The notes below the pieces were generated by a model. The model was not told the DNA's origin. It made no database searches and saw nothing but the letters and a program-made list of their open reading frames with translations. Below, one piece after another: positions 27,287 through 34,683 of a stretch of DNA of 64,000 nt (its first letter is position 1; every line of letters begins with the position of its first letter). This stretch comes from CAVSJR01 sp963728285 (GTDB lineage: Bacteria; Actinomycetota; UBA4738; HRBIN12), in the NCBI GenBank assembly GCA_963728285.1, contig CAVSJR010000001.1, positions 744,001-808,000 on the forward strand. The letters run 5' to 3'. Position numbers and translations under genes: made by a program.

Positions 27287-28612
27287 ATGTCCACCGCCCA
27301 AATCGCCGCGATCCTCATCTCCTTGGCCGTCCTCGTCGGGGTTGCTCACCTCCTTGGGCAGCTCTTCGTCCTGTTGCGACAGCCGCGGCTCATCGGCGAG
27401 ATCCTCACGGGGGCCCTCCTCGGCCCGTTCGTGCTGGGACGGGTCGCCCCCTCCATCTCGTCTGGCCTGTTCGGAGACGGCTCGGATCCGACGGATTCGA
27501 CGAAGGTCGTGCTCGGGTTCATCTACTGGTTGGGGCTTCTGCTGTTGATGTTCGTCTCGGGCAGCGAGGTCCGGAAGGTGCTGTCCGGCGAGAACCGGCG
27601 GCCGACCGCCTGGATCCTCGGCGTCGGGACACCGCTGCCGTTCTTCATCGCCCTCGGCATCGGCTCGCTCCTGCCGCTCCAGTCGCTGGCGGGTCCGGCG
27701 AGCGATGAGTCGGCGGTGCTCCTCATCCTCGCCATCGCGGTCGCGGTGACGTCGATCCCCGTGATCTCACGGATCTTCTTCGACCTCGGCATCATGCACA
27801 CGCGCTTCGCCAGCCTCGTGCTCGGCTCGGCGATCCTCGAGGACCTCGCCCTGTGGGCGGTCCTGGCCGTCGCGACCGCACTCGCCGCATCGGGCGGGCT
27901 CGGCGAGGAGGTCGCCGGCACGATGACCTCCCACATCGCCGCGACCCTCGGCTATCTCCTCATCGGACTGTTGCTCGCACCGAGGCTGCTGAAGCGGCTG
28001 CACACGGCGCGGTGGAACGTGCTCCAGAAGTCCTCGCCGGTTGGGTACGCGATCGTGTTGATGCTCGTGTATGCCTCGGTCGCCGCCCTCATCGACGTGA
28101 ACCTCGTCTTCGCGGCGTTCCTCGCGGGATTCGGCCTCGTGGGCGGGCTCGGAGGCACCGAGCGAGTTCGGTTCGCGGACCCGCTGGATGCGATCTCGAA
28201 GGTGTCGTTCGCCGTGTTCATCCCGCTCTACTTCGTCATCGTCGGCTACCAGCTCGAGTTCGGAAAGGGATTCTCCCTCGGCCTGTTGCTCGCATTCCTC
28301 CTGGGCTCATCGGCTCTCTGCCTGTTGTCCGTCGGGCTCGCGGCTCGGCTCGCCGGATTCAGAGGTCTCGAGATCGTCAACCTCGCGGTCGCGGAGAACG
28401 CTCGCGGTGGCCCGGGGATCGTCCTGGCGAGCGTCGCCTATGAGGCCGGGATCATCAACGGTCGGTTCTTCACAACGCTCGTCCTCACGGCGATCCTCAC
28501 GTCGCAAGCCGCGGGATTCTGGCTCGGCTACGTGCTTCGAAAGGGATGGCCGCTGCTCGCCGAGGAACCCATCGAGCACCCTGCCGCGGAGCGTGTCGAC
28601 GCCGACGCGTAG
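27287..28612 (+). CDS. CPA2-type cation:proton antiporter
   Basis: 441 residues, ATG 27287 after GGAGG. About 12 membrane helices of the Na+/H+ exchanger fold. RQPRLIGEILTGALLGP near the N-terminus and FASLVLGSAILEDLALWAVL with the conserved acidic residue mark the CPA2 (KefB/GerN-like) family. ENARGGPGIVLASVAYEAGI matches the conserved helix near the end. It would exchange Na+ or K+ for protons. There is no cytoplasmic TrkA-N domain. Intact frame. Confidence 0.88.
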   Translation: MSTAQIAAILISLAVLVGVAHLLGQLFVLLRQPRLIGEILTGALLGPFVLGRVAPSISSGLFGDGSDPTDSTKVVLGFIYWLGLLLLMFVSGSEVRKVLSGENRRPTAWILGVGTPLPFFIALGIGSLLPLQSLAGPASDESAVLLILAIAVAVTSIPVISRIFFDLGIMHTRFASLVLGSAILEDLALWAVLAVATALAASGGLGEEVAGTMTSHIAATLGYLLIGLLLAPRLLKRLHTARWNVLQKSSPVGYAIVLMLVYASVAALIDVNLVFAAFLAGFGLVGGLGGTERVRFADPLDAISKVSFAVFIPLYFVIVGYQLEFGKGFSLGLLLAFLLGSSALCLLSVGLAARLAGFRGLEIVNLAVAENARGGPGIVLASVAYEAGIINGRFFTTLVLTAILTSQAAGFWLGYVLRKGWPLLAEEPIEHPAAERVDADA

Positions 28613-28659
28613 CGGACCCTAGGACGACGCGCGGCGGGGTAGGAGTCGGAATCGCTCGG

Positions 28660-29067
28660 CTACTCGTCGGTGTCGATCGGAAACACGCAGAACTCGTTGC
28701 CCTCGGGATCCGCCATGATGGTCCACCGCTCGCCGCCGGGATGCGACTCGACGATACGAGCGCCGAGACCCTCCAGCCGCCCGATCCCGGCCGCGTCCGG
28801 CACGTTGACGTCGAGGTGGATGCGGACCTTGCCGACCTTGGGCTCCGGGACGGAGTTGAACCACAGCGTCGGCAGGGACGCGTCGGGCGGATCCACGCAG
28901 ACCGACGGATCCGACTCCGGCGTCAGCCCCTGCTCCGCGAGCCACTCGATGTCCTCAGGGGCGTAGGGGCGCACCTGCCATCCGAGCGCTTGAGCCCAGA
29001 ACCGCGCGAGCGCGGCCGGCTCGGCGCAATCGACGACGATCGACCGCAGGCCGGGCTGCCCCCTCAT
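28660..29067 (-). CDS. VOC-superfamily (glyoxalase-like) protein
   Basis: 135 residues, ATG 29067 after GGAGGACGACGGG. Two beta-alpha-beta-beta-beta halves: GLRSIVVDCAEPAALARFWA and VRIHLDVNVPDAAGIGRLEG, ending with WTIMADPEGNEFCVFP. This is the glyoxalase/bleomycin-resistance type 6 form. Substrate unknown. About 64 bp of its 3' part is repeated just upstream (29219-29283), the trace of a second copy. Confidence 0.85.
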   Translation of the reverse strand: MRGQPGLRSIVVDCAEPAALARFWAQALGWQVRPYAPEDIEWLAEQGLTPESDPSVCVDPPDASLPTLWFNSVPEPKVGKVRIHLDVNVPDAAGIGRLEGLGARIVESHPGGERWTIMADPEGNEFCVFPIDTDE

Positions 29068-29178
29068 GTCCCGTCGTCCTCCACGGCTCGAGTGTAGTGG
29101 CGCCCTCCCACTTCACGGCCTTCACCTTCGAGGCGCCCGAGCGCTTGCGCCACGGTTTGCTGGTCGGAACGTCGGCTG

Positions 29179-29283
29179 TCAATCGGGCGATGCTTCGTCG
29201 CTTCGGGCTCCCGCCTCCTCGCCCTCGGGATCCGCCATGACGGTCCACGGCTCGCCACGGGATGCGATTCGACGATACCGCGA
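29179..29283 (-). pseudogene. remnant of a second VOC gene
   Basis: The bases at 29219-29283 are about 90 percent identical by eye to 28699-28762 in the intact VOC gene. They read RGEPWTVMADPEGEE, the family's C-terminal motif. The N-terminal domain is missing upstream, and the frame runs into unrelated sequence downstream. This looks like a decayed tandem duplicate. Confidence 0.6.
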
Positions 29284-29288
29284 CACAC

Positions 29289-29726
29289 TCAGACGTTGAA
29301 GTCGCTCTGTTGCCGGGAGCCGTAGTAGCGCGCATGAACGTAGTCGTGGTCGGCGAGGACCCGTAGAGCTTTCGGGACGTCGTCTTCGTCCGGGATGCGC
29401 ACCCACATCGCACAGCGGTCTTCTCGGGCGTAGCCCAGATAGAGCTCCCGGCCCTCGGAGTCATCCACGACCGAGCCGACCACCTTGTCCGTGGTCGTTC
29501 GCCGACCTGCGTACACCTCGTAGTTCTCCAAGATCTGCTTGCCCGTGTAGAGCTTGACGTCTCGAGGATCGAACCCGTGGGTAACGAGATCCGCCTCTGC
29601 CCGTTGCGCCTCGTCATCGTCGGAAAGGATCACAACGAGGTAGCCCTCGGGCTTGAACTTCCACGGACGGGGCGAGGAATCTTGGACATAGAAGTCCATC
29701 GGAAAGGTGTTCTCATCGTCGTGCAT
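29289..29726 (-). CDS. conserved soluble protein of unknown function
   Basis: 145 residues, ATG 29726 after GGAGAAAGG. The fold appears alpha/beta: GYLVVILSDDDEAQRAEADL, HGFDPRDVKLYTGKQILENY and DRCAMWVRIPDEDDVPKALR. The chain ends HARYYGSRQQSDFNV. It resembles small stress-associated proteins that carry a pair of ferredoxin-like repeats, but no family can be named safely. Its 3' end directly abuts the VOC remnant. Confidence 0.65.
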   Translation of the reverse strand: MHDDENTFPMDFYVQDSSPRPWKFKPEGYLVVILSDDDEAQRAEADLVTHGFDPRDVKLYTGKQILENYEVYAGRRTTTDKVVGSVVDDSEGRELYLGYAREDRCAMWVRIPDEDDVPKALRVLADHDYVHARYYGSRQQSDFNV

Positions 29727-29804
29727 GGAAGCCTTTCTCCATCCGCGCACGGAAAGCCTGGCGTCGGCGGCGGTCCTCGGTGGTCGTTGCCTCCGATACG
29801 ATCG

Positions 29805-30743
29805 TCATGGAGCAGCATCACGTCGGTACCAGCCGACCGTCTCCGCGATCGCGGTGCTCAATGGCGTGGTGGCGGTTCCGAACGTAGACCGGTACTTGGT
29901 CGTATCCAGGACGAAAGGCTCTTCGAACTCGTAGGCCATCTCCGCCAGGCCTCGCATCATGGGACTGAACAGCCCCATCGCGCGCACGGCCAGCGTGGGC
30001 ATGACGCGGACGCCCACGGTCCGTCCGATCTCGCCGGCGACGAGATCGAGGATCGCTCGCGTCGTGACGGTCTCCGGACCGGGCAGGTGCCACACGCCGC
30101 CGACGGCGCGTTCATCGCTACCGAGTGTGGCGAGGCCGTTCGCAACGTCGGGGACATAGCTGTAGGTATGCGGTAGATCGAGTTTGCCGATGAAGTCGGC
30201 GCGCTTCCCGGCGAGGGCGTTGGCGAACACCCGACTGCCAAGCGCCGTCTCGGTGGCTCCCGCCCCGAAGAGGTCCGACGCGCGACCGATGGCGATGCGA
30301 ACCCTCCCTGCCTCGGCGGCAGCCAGCAGCTCGCGCGTCATCGCAGCCCGGGTCCGCCCCTTGACGCTCGTGGCGGCGAGCGGGTGGTCCTCGGTCATGG
30401 GCTTTCCCCCGCTCGAACCGTAACCGTAGACGTTCTCGAGGGTCACGAGCAGCGCATCGGCGCGCTCTGCGGCAGCCAAGACCCCCCTCTGCAACGGGGG
30501 GAACAGCTCAGGCCACTTTGTGTAGGGAGCGTTGAGACACTGGTAGACAACCGACGCGCCTTTCGATGCGTCGGCGGCTGCTTCAGGATCGGTCGCGTCA
30601 GCGGCCCGCCAGTCGACCTCTTCAGGCAGCGCCCTCGGGCGGTGCAGCGACACGGCCCGTACGTCCTTTCCCGATTCGGCCAGCTGCTCGATCAGAGCGT
30701 GCCCAACCTGGCCGGTCCCGAACACGACGTGCTTCTCACTCAT
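29805..30743 (-). CDS. NAD(P)-dependent epimerase/dehydratase-family protein
   Basis: 312 residues, ATG 30743 after GGGAGGACC. The Rossmann motif is VVFGTGQVGHALIEQL. NVYGYG supplies the Tyr, but YxxxK is altered, and the later RASDLFGAG and PHTYSYVPDVANGL match the extended-SDR group that acts on sugar nucleotides or as putative NADH reductases. The altered active site suggests a non-standard reaction or a regulatory NmrA-like role. Intact frame. Confidence 0.8.
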   Translation of the reverse strand: MSEKHVVFGTGQVGHALIEQLAESGKDVRAVSLHRPRALPEEVDWRAADATDPEAAADASKGASVVYQCLNAPYTKWPELFPPLQRGVLAAAERADALLVTLENVYGYGSSGGKPMTEDHPLAATSVKGRTRAAMTRELLAAAEAGRVRIAIGRASDLFGAGATETALGSRVFANALAGKRADFIGKLDLPHTYSYVPDVANGLATLGSDERAVGGVWHLPGPETVTTRAILDLVAGEIGRTVGVRVMPTLAVRAMGLFSPMMRGLAEMAYEFEEPFVLDTTKYRSTFGTATTPLSTAIAETVGWYRRDAAP

Positions 30744-30824
30744 CGGTCCTCCCTGTTGCTGGCGAAGTTCGCGATGAACTGGAGCGGCGCGACTCGAGCA
30801 CCGCTCCGGCGGTGATCTCGACCC

Positions 30825-31433
30825 TCACGCAGTCATGCCTTGGCGCCGACCCGATCGGGCGAGGACCCAGAGGACCGCTCCCAAGAACAGAGTGCACGTC
30901 GCTGAGCCAGAGAGACCGAAGACAGCCCAACGGTCATCTGGGTCCACACCGATCGCGGTCGTCACGGTCCACCCGAGCGCCCATGCGGCAGCGGTCGCCG
31001 GGATCCACGCGATACTGCCGTTGAAGAGACCGCGGAGGAATGGCCACTGCGCGAGACCGATCCCTAGGCCGCTCACTGCGCCGACGATCCACATGTCACT
31101 GACTGTGTGGCCGTAGCCGAAGATCGCGAAGGCGAGGCCGAGGCCGACTGCGAGACCTCCTCCGGTCGCCAGGATCCACCGAGCATCGATCCCGATCCGA
31201 CGAAGTGCCAGCCACTGCGCAACTCCGAGCACCAGACCCGCGACCGCGCCGGCAAGGAACGCTGTCCAGGTCGCGTCGACGGGTCCCGCGATCGCTCGCC
31301 CTGCGAGTCCGGCCAGTGGGAAGGCGATGAGGGTCGCGGCCCAGAGCAGAAGGTCCCTCCCGCTCAGCGAGCGACGCTCGCCTACGTCGTGCAGCCGCGT
31401 GCTCTCGTCGGTTCCAGCCTGACCGTCTTCCAT
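30825..31433 (-). CDS. six-TM membrane protein of unknown function
   Basis: 202 residues, ATG 31433 after AAAGGGGC. A hydrophilic N-terminus of about 30 residues is followed by six short hydrophobic, Gly-rich segments in two similar halves (AGAVAGLVLGVAQWLALRRI and GAVSGLGIGLAQWPFLRGLF). The repeated G-x-AQW motif points to an internal duplication. No function recognised. Confidence 0.65.
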   Translation of the reverse strand: MEDGQAGTDESTRLHDVGERRSLSGRDLLLWAATLIAFPLAGLAGRAIAGPVDATWTAFLAGAVAGLVLGVAQWLALRRIGIDARWILATGGGLAVGLGLAFAIFGYGHTVSDMWIVGAVSGLGIGLAQWPFLRGLFNGSIAWIPATAAAWALGWTVTTAIGVDPDDRWAVFGLSGSATCTLFLGAVLWVLARSGRRQGMTA

Positions 31434-31754
31434 GAGCTGCCCCTTTCTTCCCGAACCGATCACGCTTTGCCGAAAGACTTCGCCTCGCTCAAATGGGCAC
31501 GCCCTCGGCTCGTGTTCGGTCGGTATCCGAATCTGCCTGGGAACTTCGCCGCCGAGCCCTAGGCAGCGGCATCGGGCACCAGGCAATCTGTGCGTTGGCT
31601 CGAGGGCTGAGAGCCTGCACTGGGCCGGCCGTTGGGCTGGGGCCGACGAGACTCAACGATATGCCCCATTTCTGAAATCGCAACCCGCAGTCTGGCCGAC
31701 AGCACGCCCTCGAGGCCTCCGATGGGAGGTCTCGGAGGGCATAGGGTTCGGGGC
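31434..31754. other. divergent intergenic region with a stem-loop before the Nudix gene
   Basis: 321 bp between two divergent genes. The only structure I see is an inverted repeat CGAGGCCTCC-GATG-GGAGGTCTCG (31711-31734), ten bases per arm with one G-T pair, ending 20 bp before the Nudix start. It could be an operator or a leader hairpin. No gene is evident. Confidence 0.4.
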
Positions 31755-32237
31755 GTGGATCCACCCACGGAGAGGACGTCGGTTCGGGTCATCCTTCTCG
31801 ACGCGGCCGATCGCGTCCTTCTCCTCGGCGCGCGAGATCCCGACGATGGCCGCACGGTGTGGTTCATGCCCGGGGGCGGCGTCGAGCCGGGCGAGAGCTT
31901 CACCGAGACGGCCGACCGTGAGCTGCGGGAGGAACTCGGCGTCTCCGGGCTCGCGTTCACCGGGCCCGTCTGGACCCGCTACCACGACCACACCTGGGAC
32001 GGTCGGGCCATCCGGCAGACGGAGTGGTTCCTCCTGGCGCGAACGTCGCGGACGCTCCCGGCCGAGCGCATCAGGCCGCCGGGGCCCGAGGGCGACTACT
32101 TCGTAGGAGCACGTTGGCTCAGCGTGGAGGACATTCGCAGGAGCACCGATCTCATCGCGCCCCGCCGCCTCGCCGAGCTGCTGCCGCCGCTGCTCGCGGG
32201 CGACTTCCCATCCACGCCGATCGAGACGGGCGTGTAG
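31755..32237 (+). CDS. Nudix hydrolase
   Basis: 160 residues from GTG 31755. The Nudix box is GGGVEPGESFTETADRELRE followed by ELG, which fits GX5EX7REUXEEXGU. WFMPGG precedes it. The substrate (nucleoside diphosphate derivative) is not evident. No ribosome site is close to the GTG; a short leader or leaderless transcript is possible. Intact frame. Confidence 0.85.
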   Translation: MDPPTERTSVRVILLDAADRVLLLGARDPDDGRTVWFMPGGGVEPGESFTETADRELREELGVSGLAFTGPVWTRYHDHTWDGRAIRQTEWFLLARTSRTLPAERIRPPGPEGDYFVGARWLSVEDIRRSTDLIAPRRLAELLPPLLAGDFPSTPIETGV

Positions 32238-32584
32238 CTTCACTCTCGTCGAAGAGAGCGAGCGAAACGCCGGAATCACGCTCTCCGTCCGGCTACGATC
32301 CTCGGACGAAGCCCATCTACGGGTTTCGTGAAGCAGCGGACTATTGGCCCCACAGAGCACCTGACCTGTCCGGCGTCTGGAACTCAAGTCGCCGCGCTCC
32401 GTGTCGAATCTGTGGCCGACGGGCTGACTCATGGTCGCCCGATTCGGGCTAACTGAACGCTGCTGATGGATCGGCCCACTGTGGAGAGGGAGCGACGATG
32501 CGAGAGACGACGACGCATACCACCGGCGAGACGCATATCGGCAGGACGCGCCAGGAGCTCGCTCGCCGAAAGAGGGAGGCAAGC
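32238..32584. other. non-coding stretch before the lipoprotein gene
   Basis: 347 bp without a convincing gene. It holds a 13-bp palindrome GCCCGATTCGGGC (32437-32449) and, at 32482-32500, a strong ribosome site (GGAGAGGGAG) before ATG 32498. That ATG is in frame with the lipoprotein and would add 29 charged residues ahead of its signal peptide. Nothing else is seen. Confidence 0.4.
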
Positions 32585-33508
32585 ATGAGGTCGTGGCGGG
32601 CTCGCTGTCTCGTCATCCTCGCAGTGGTCGCCCTGGTGGCGAGCGGCTGCGGCAACGACGGCGGCGAACCGGCACCCGCCGGCGACGGGGGCGACCAACA
32701 GAGCGGCGGCCAAGCACAAGCGGTCTCGGTCGTCGCCGACGACTACGAGTTCACGGACGCTCCCGTGGAGCTCGAGGGCGGCGCGGTCGACTTGAGCTTC
32801 GAGAACCAGGGCGAGGTCTCCCATGAGTTCGCGCTGGCCGGCATCGGCGACACGCCGGTGGATCAGTTCGTGAAGGAATTCGGACCGGTGCTGGAGGGCG
32901 GGCCCTTCCCCGACTACCTGGACCAGGTCGCGGTGCCCATCGAGCTCGAGGGTGGCGCATCAGGCGGGGCCACATTCACCGTCACCGAGGGAAACTACGT
33001 GATGTTCTGCGCGCTCACCGGCGTGGTCGAGGGCGAGAAGAAGGCCCCCCACTACGAGTTGGGCATGATCCAGGAGCTCACCGTCTCCGGTGGAGACGCT
33101 GCGCCGCAGCTCCCCGCGGCCGACGGCAGCATCACCGCCACCGATTACGCTTTCGAGGCAGACCTCGAGGCCGGCGACAGCAGCGTGAACTTCGTAAACG
33201 AGGGCCCCGAGCAGGTGCACTTCGCCAGCGTCTCGGTCTACCCGGAGGGCACAGACGCCGCGGAAGCTGAGGAGGCCTTCAAGGCGCTGGTCCAGGCCGA
33301 GGGCAAACCGCCAAAGGGCCTTCCCCAGTCCGAGGACGTCGGGTTCAGCGGCATCTTCAGCGACGGCCTGGGCGGCCAGTTCCAGCTGTTTCAGGGCGAG
33401 TTCGAGTCCGGTCGAACCTACCTGTTCTCGTGCTTCATCCAGGATCGGGCCGGCGGCCCCCCTCACGCGATTGCCTACGACATGTACGAGGCCGTAACGA
33501 TCGAGTGA
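32585..33508 (+). CDS. lipoprotein with two cupredoxin-like domains
   Basis: 307 residues from ATG 32585, after GAGGGAGGC. The lipobox is LVASGC (Cys22). A Gly/Gln-rich linker leads to two similar domains, DDYEFTDAPVELEGGAVDLS ... NYVMFCALTG and TDYAFEADLEAGDSSVNFVN ... YLFSCFIQD. Each has a C-terminal Cys and nearby His, resembling plastocyanin-type folds; His-Cys-His copper ligation is possible but not complete by eye. It may carry electrons or bind copper at the outer face. An upstream in-frame ATG at 32498 also has a ribosome site. A strong terminator follows. Confidence 0.8.
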   Translation: MRSWRARCLVILAVVALVASGCGNDGGEPAPAGDGGDQQSGGQAQAVSVVADDYEFTDAPVELEGGAVDLSFENQGEVSHEFALAGIGDTPVDQFVKEFGPVLEGGPFPDYLDQVAVPIELEGGASGGATFTVTEGNYVMFCALTGVVEGEKKAPHYELGMIQELTVSGGDAAPQLPAADGSITATDYAFEADLEAGDSSVNFVNEGPEQVHFASVSVYPEGTDAAEAEEAFKALVQAEGKPPKGLPQSEDVGFSGIFSDGLGGQFQLFQGEFESGRTYLFSCFIQDRAGGPPHAIAYDMYEAVTIE

Positions 33509-33571
33509 ACACGGCACTCTCGCGATACCTAGCAAACTCCGCCACAAACCTGCGCCTCGGGTGAAGTAGGA

Positions 33572-33600
33572 AAGGGGCCGGGCGCTTGCCCCGGCCCCTT
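33572..33600 (+). terminator. hairpin terminator after the lipoprotein gene
   Basis: An eleven-base perfect stem AAGGGGCCGGG/CCCGGCCCCTT with a seven-base loop lies 64 bp after the stop, with A before and T after the stem. Confidence 0.75.
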
Positions 33601-33665
33601 AGCGCGCGGCTCAAGGAATGATGTCCGCGTGAATCTGCTCAGGCGAGGCCAGGCGGAATTGTCAG

Positions 33666-33740
33666 TGGGCCTGGTTGGACTTGAACCAACGACCTCATCC
33701 TTATCAGGGATGCGCTCTAACCGAGCTGAGCTACAGGCCC
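33666..33740 (-). tRNA. tRNA-Ile (GAT)
   Basis: The minus strand folds as a full cloverleaf. The acceptor stem is GGGCCTG/CAGGCCC, the D-arm has GCTCAGCTCGGTTAGAGC, and the anticodon loop CTGATAA gives anticodon GAT. The T-loop is GGTTCAAGTCC. CCA is not encoded. tRNA-Ile downstream of gyrA and the DUF3566 gene is the usual actinobacterial arrangement. Confidence 0.95.
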
Positions 33741-33837
33741 CAGATCCTCATCGGAGCTCGGCGGCTCCGGTCCTGGCCGAGACTACGCACGGCCCCGAAA
33801 GAGTGTCAATCGGAGCTCGAGCGGAGGCGGCGAGCGC

Positions 33838-34286
33838 TCAACGCTTCTCGGCGAGCGTGACCTCGATGCCGCCCACGACGTCGCGAGATGAGGTTGTACA
33901 GGAGGACGGCGAAGACGTTCAGGATGGACCACAGCACGACGAGCACCAGCCCGAAGGAGAACAGCCGGCCGAAGATCCAGCCGGTGTGAAGCTCGAATCC
34001 CTTGTTCACCAAGCTGAAGTCCACCGAGCAGCTTGATCATGGAGTCGAGGGTCCCCAGCGCATTGAGCACCGAGTAGAGGATGTAGAGGGCGAACAGGAT
34101 GATGAGCATCACGCAGAAGTAGAAGATCAGGGAGAACTTCAGCACGGACCAGGGACCGACCTTGCGGACGACGACGCGGGTCCGCCGGGGCGCGGCCACC
34201 GGCCGGCCCCTGGGCGGGCGTTGGACCGGCGCTCCGCCCCCGGTCGTGGCGCCGTCTTCCGCCGTCTTCGCCACCCTCGCAGTCAC
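33838..34286 (-). CDS. DUF3566-family membrane protein (frameshifted)
   Basis: About 149 residues across two shifts (near 34023 and 33890). An Arg/Pro-rich N-terminus (RRTRVVVRKVGPWSVLKFSL) leads into two membrane helices, FYFCVMLIILFALYILYSVL and FSFGLVLVVLWSILNVFAVL. The end DVVGGIEVTLAEKR is in the third frame. This matches DUF3566, the membrane protein encoded beside gyrA in actinobacteria, such as the mycobacterial gene next to gyrA. Function unknown. Its neighbours (tRNA-Ile, gyrA) confirm the assignment. Confidence 0.82.
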
Positions 34287-34402
34287 CTCGAGTCGTCCGA
34301 GCGCGCCCGTGTGCGCCCGGCGTTCGTCACGCTCGAAACCTCTCGATACGCCTTTGTACGCGCAGAACGACCCCCCAGCAAGCAGCCGGCTGGTTCACGA
34401 CC

Positions 34403-34663
34403 TCAGGACCTCGCCCCCGCCCGCGGCGGCCCGAAGGCGACCCAGACGTGGACCGGCAGGAACAGGGCGCCGAGCAGCAGCGTGGCCGCCCAGTTCAGGG
34501 CGTTGACGGGCTCGTCCTGCACGAGCAGCGCTCCGGCGCCCAGGCACGCGCCCACCGCGGCCAGCAGGGCCATCGCGACCGGCGGCGGCACTCGAGGCTT
34601 CAGCACGGTCGCCGTGAGGACGCCGACGGCCCCGGCCGCTAGGAGGAGGACGATCCCGGCCAT
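34403..34663 (-). CDS. 86-residue membrane protein between DUF3566 and gyrA
   Basis: ATG 34663. Three hydrophobic segments (MAGIVLLLAAGAVGVLTATV, VAMALLAAVGACLGAGALLV and WAATLLLGALFLPVHVWVAF) and little else. It lies 20 bp after the gyrA stop on the same strand, so it is probably the end of the gyrBA transcript. No clear ribosome site and no family recognised. Confidence 0.6.
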   Translation of the reverse strand: MAGIVLLLAAGAVGVLTATVLKPRVPPPVAMALLAAVGACLGAGALLVQDEPVNALNWAATLLLGALFLPVHVWVAFGPPRAGARS

Positions 34664-34683
34664 GGGGCGGCTTGCACCGGCGG

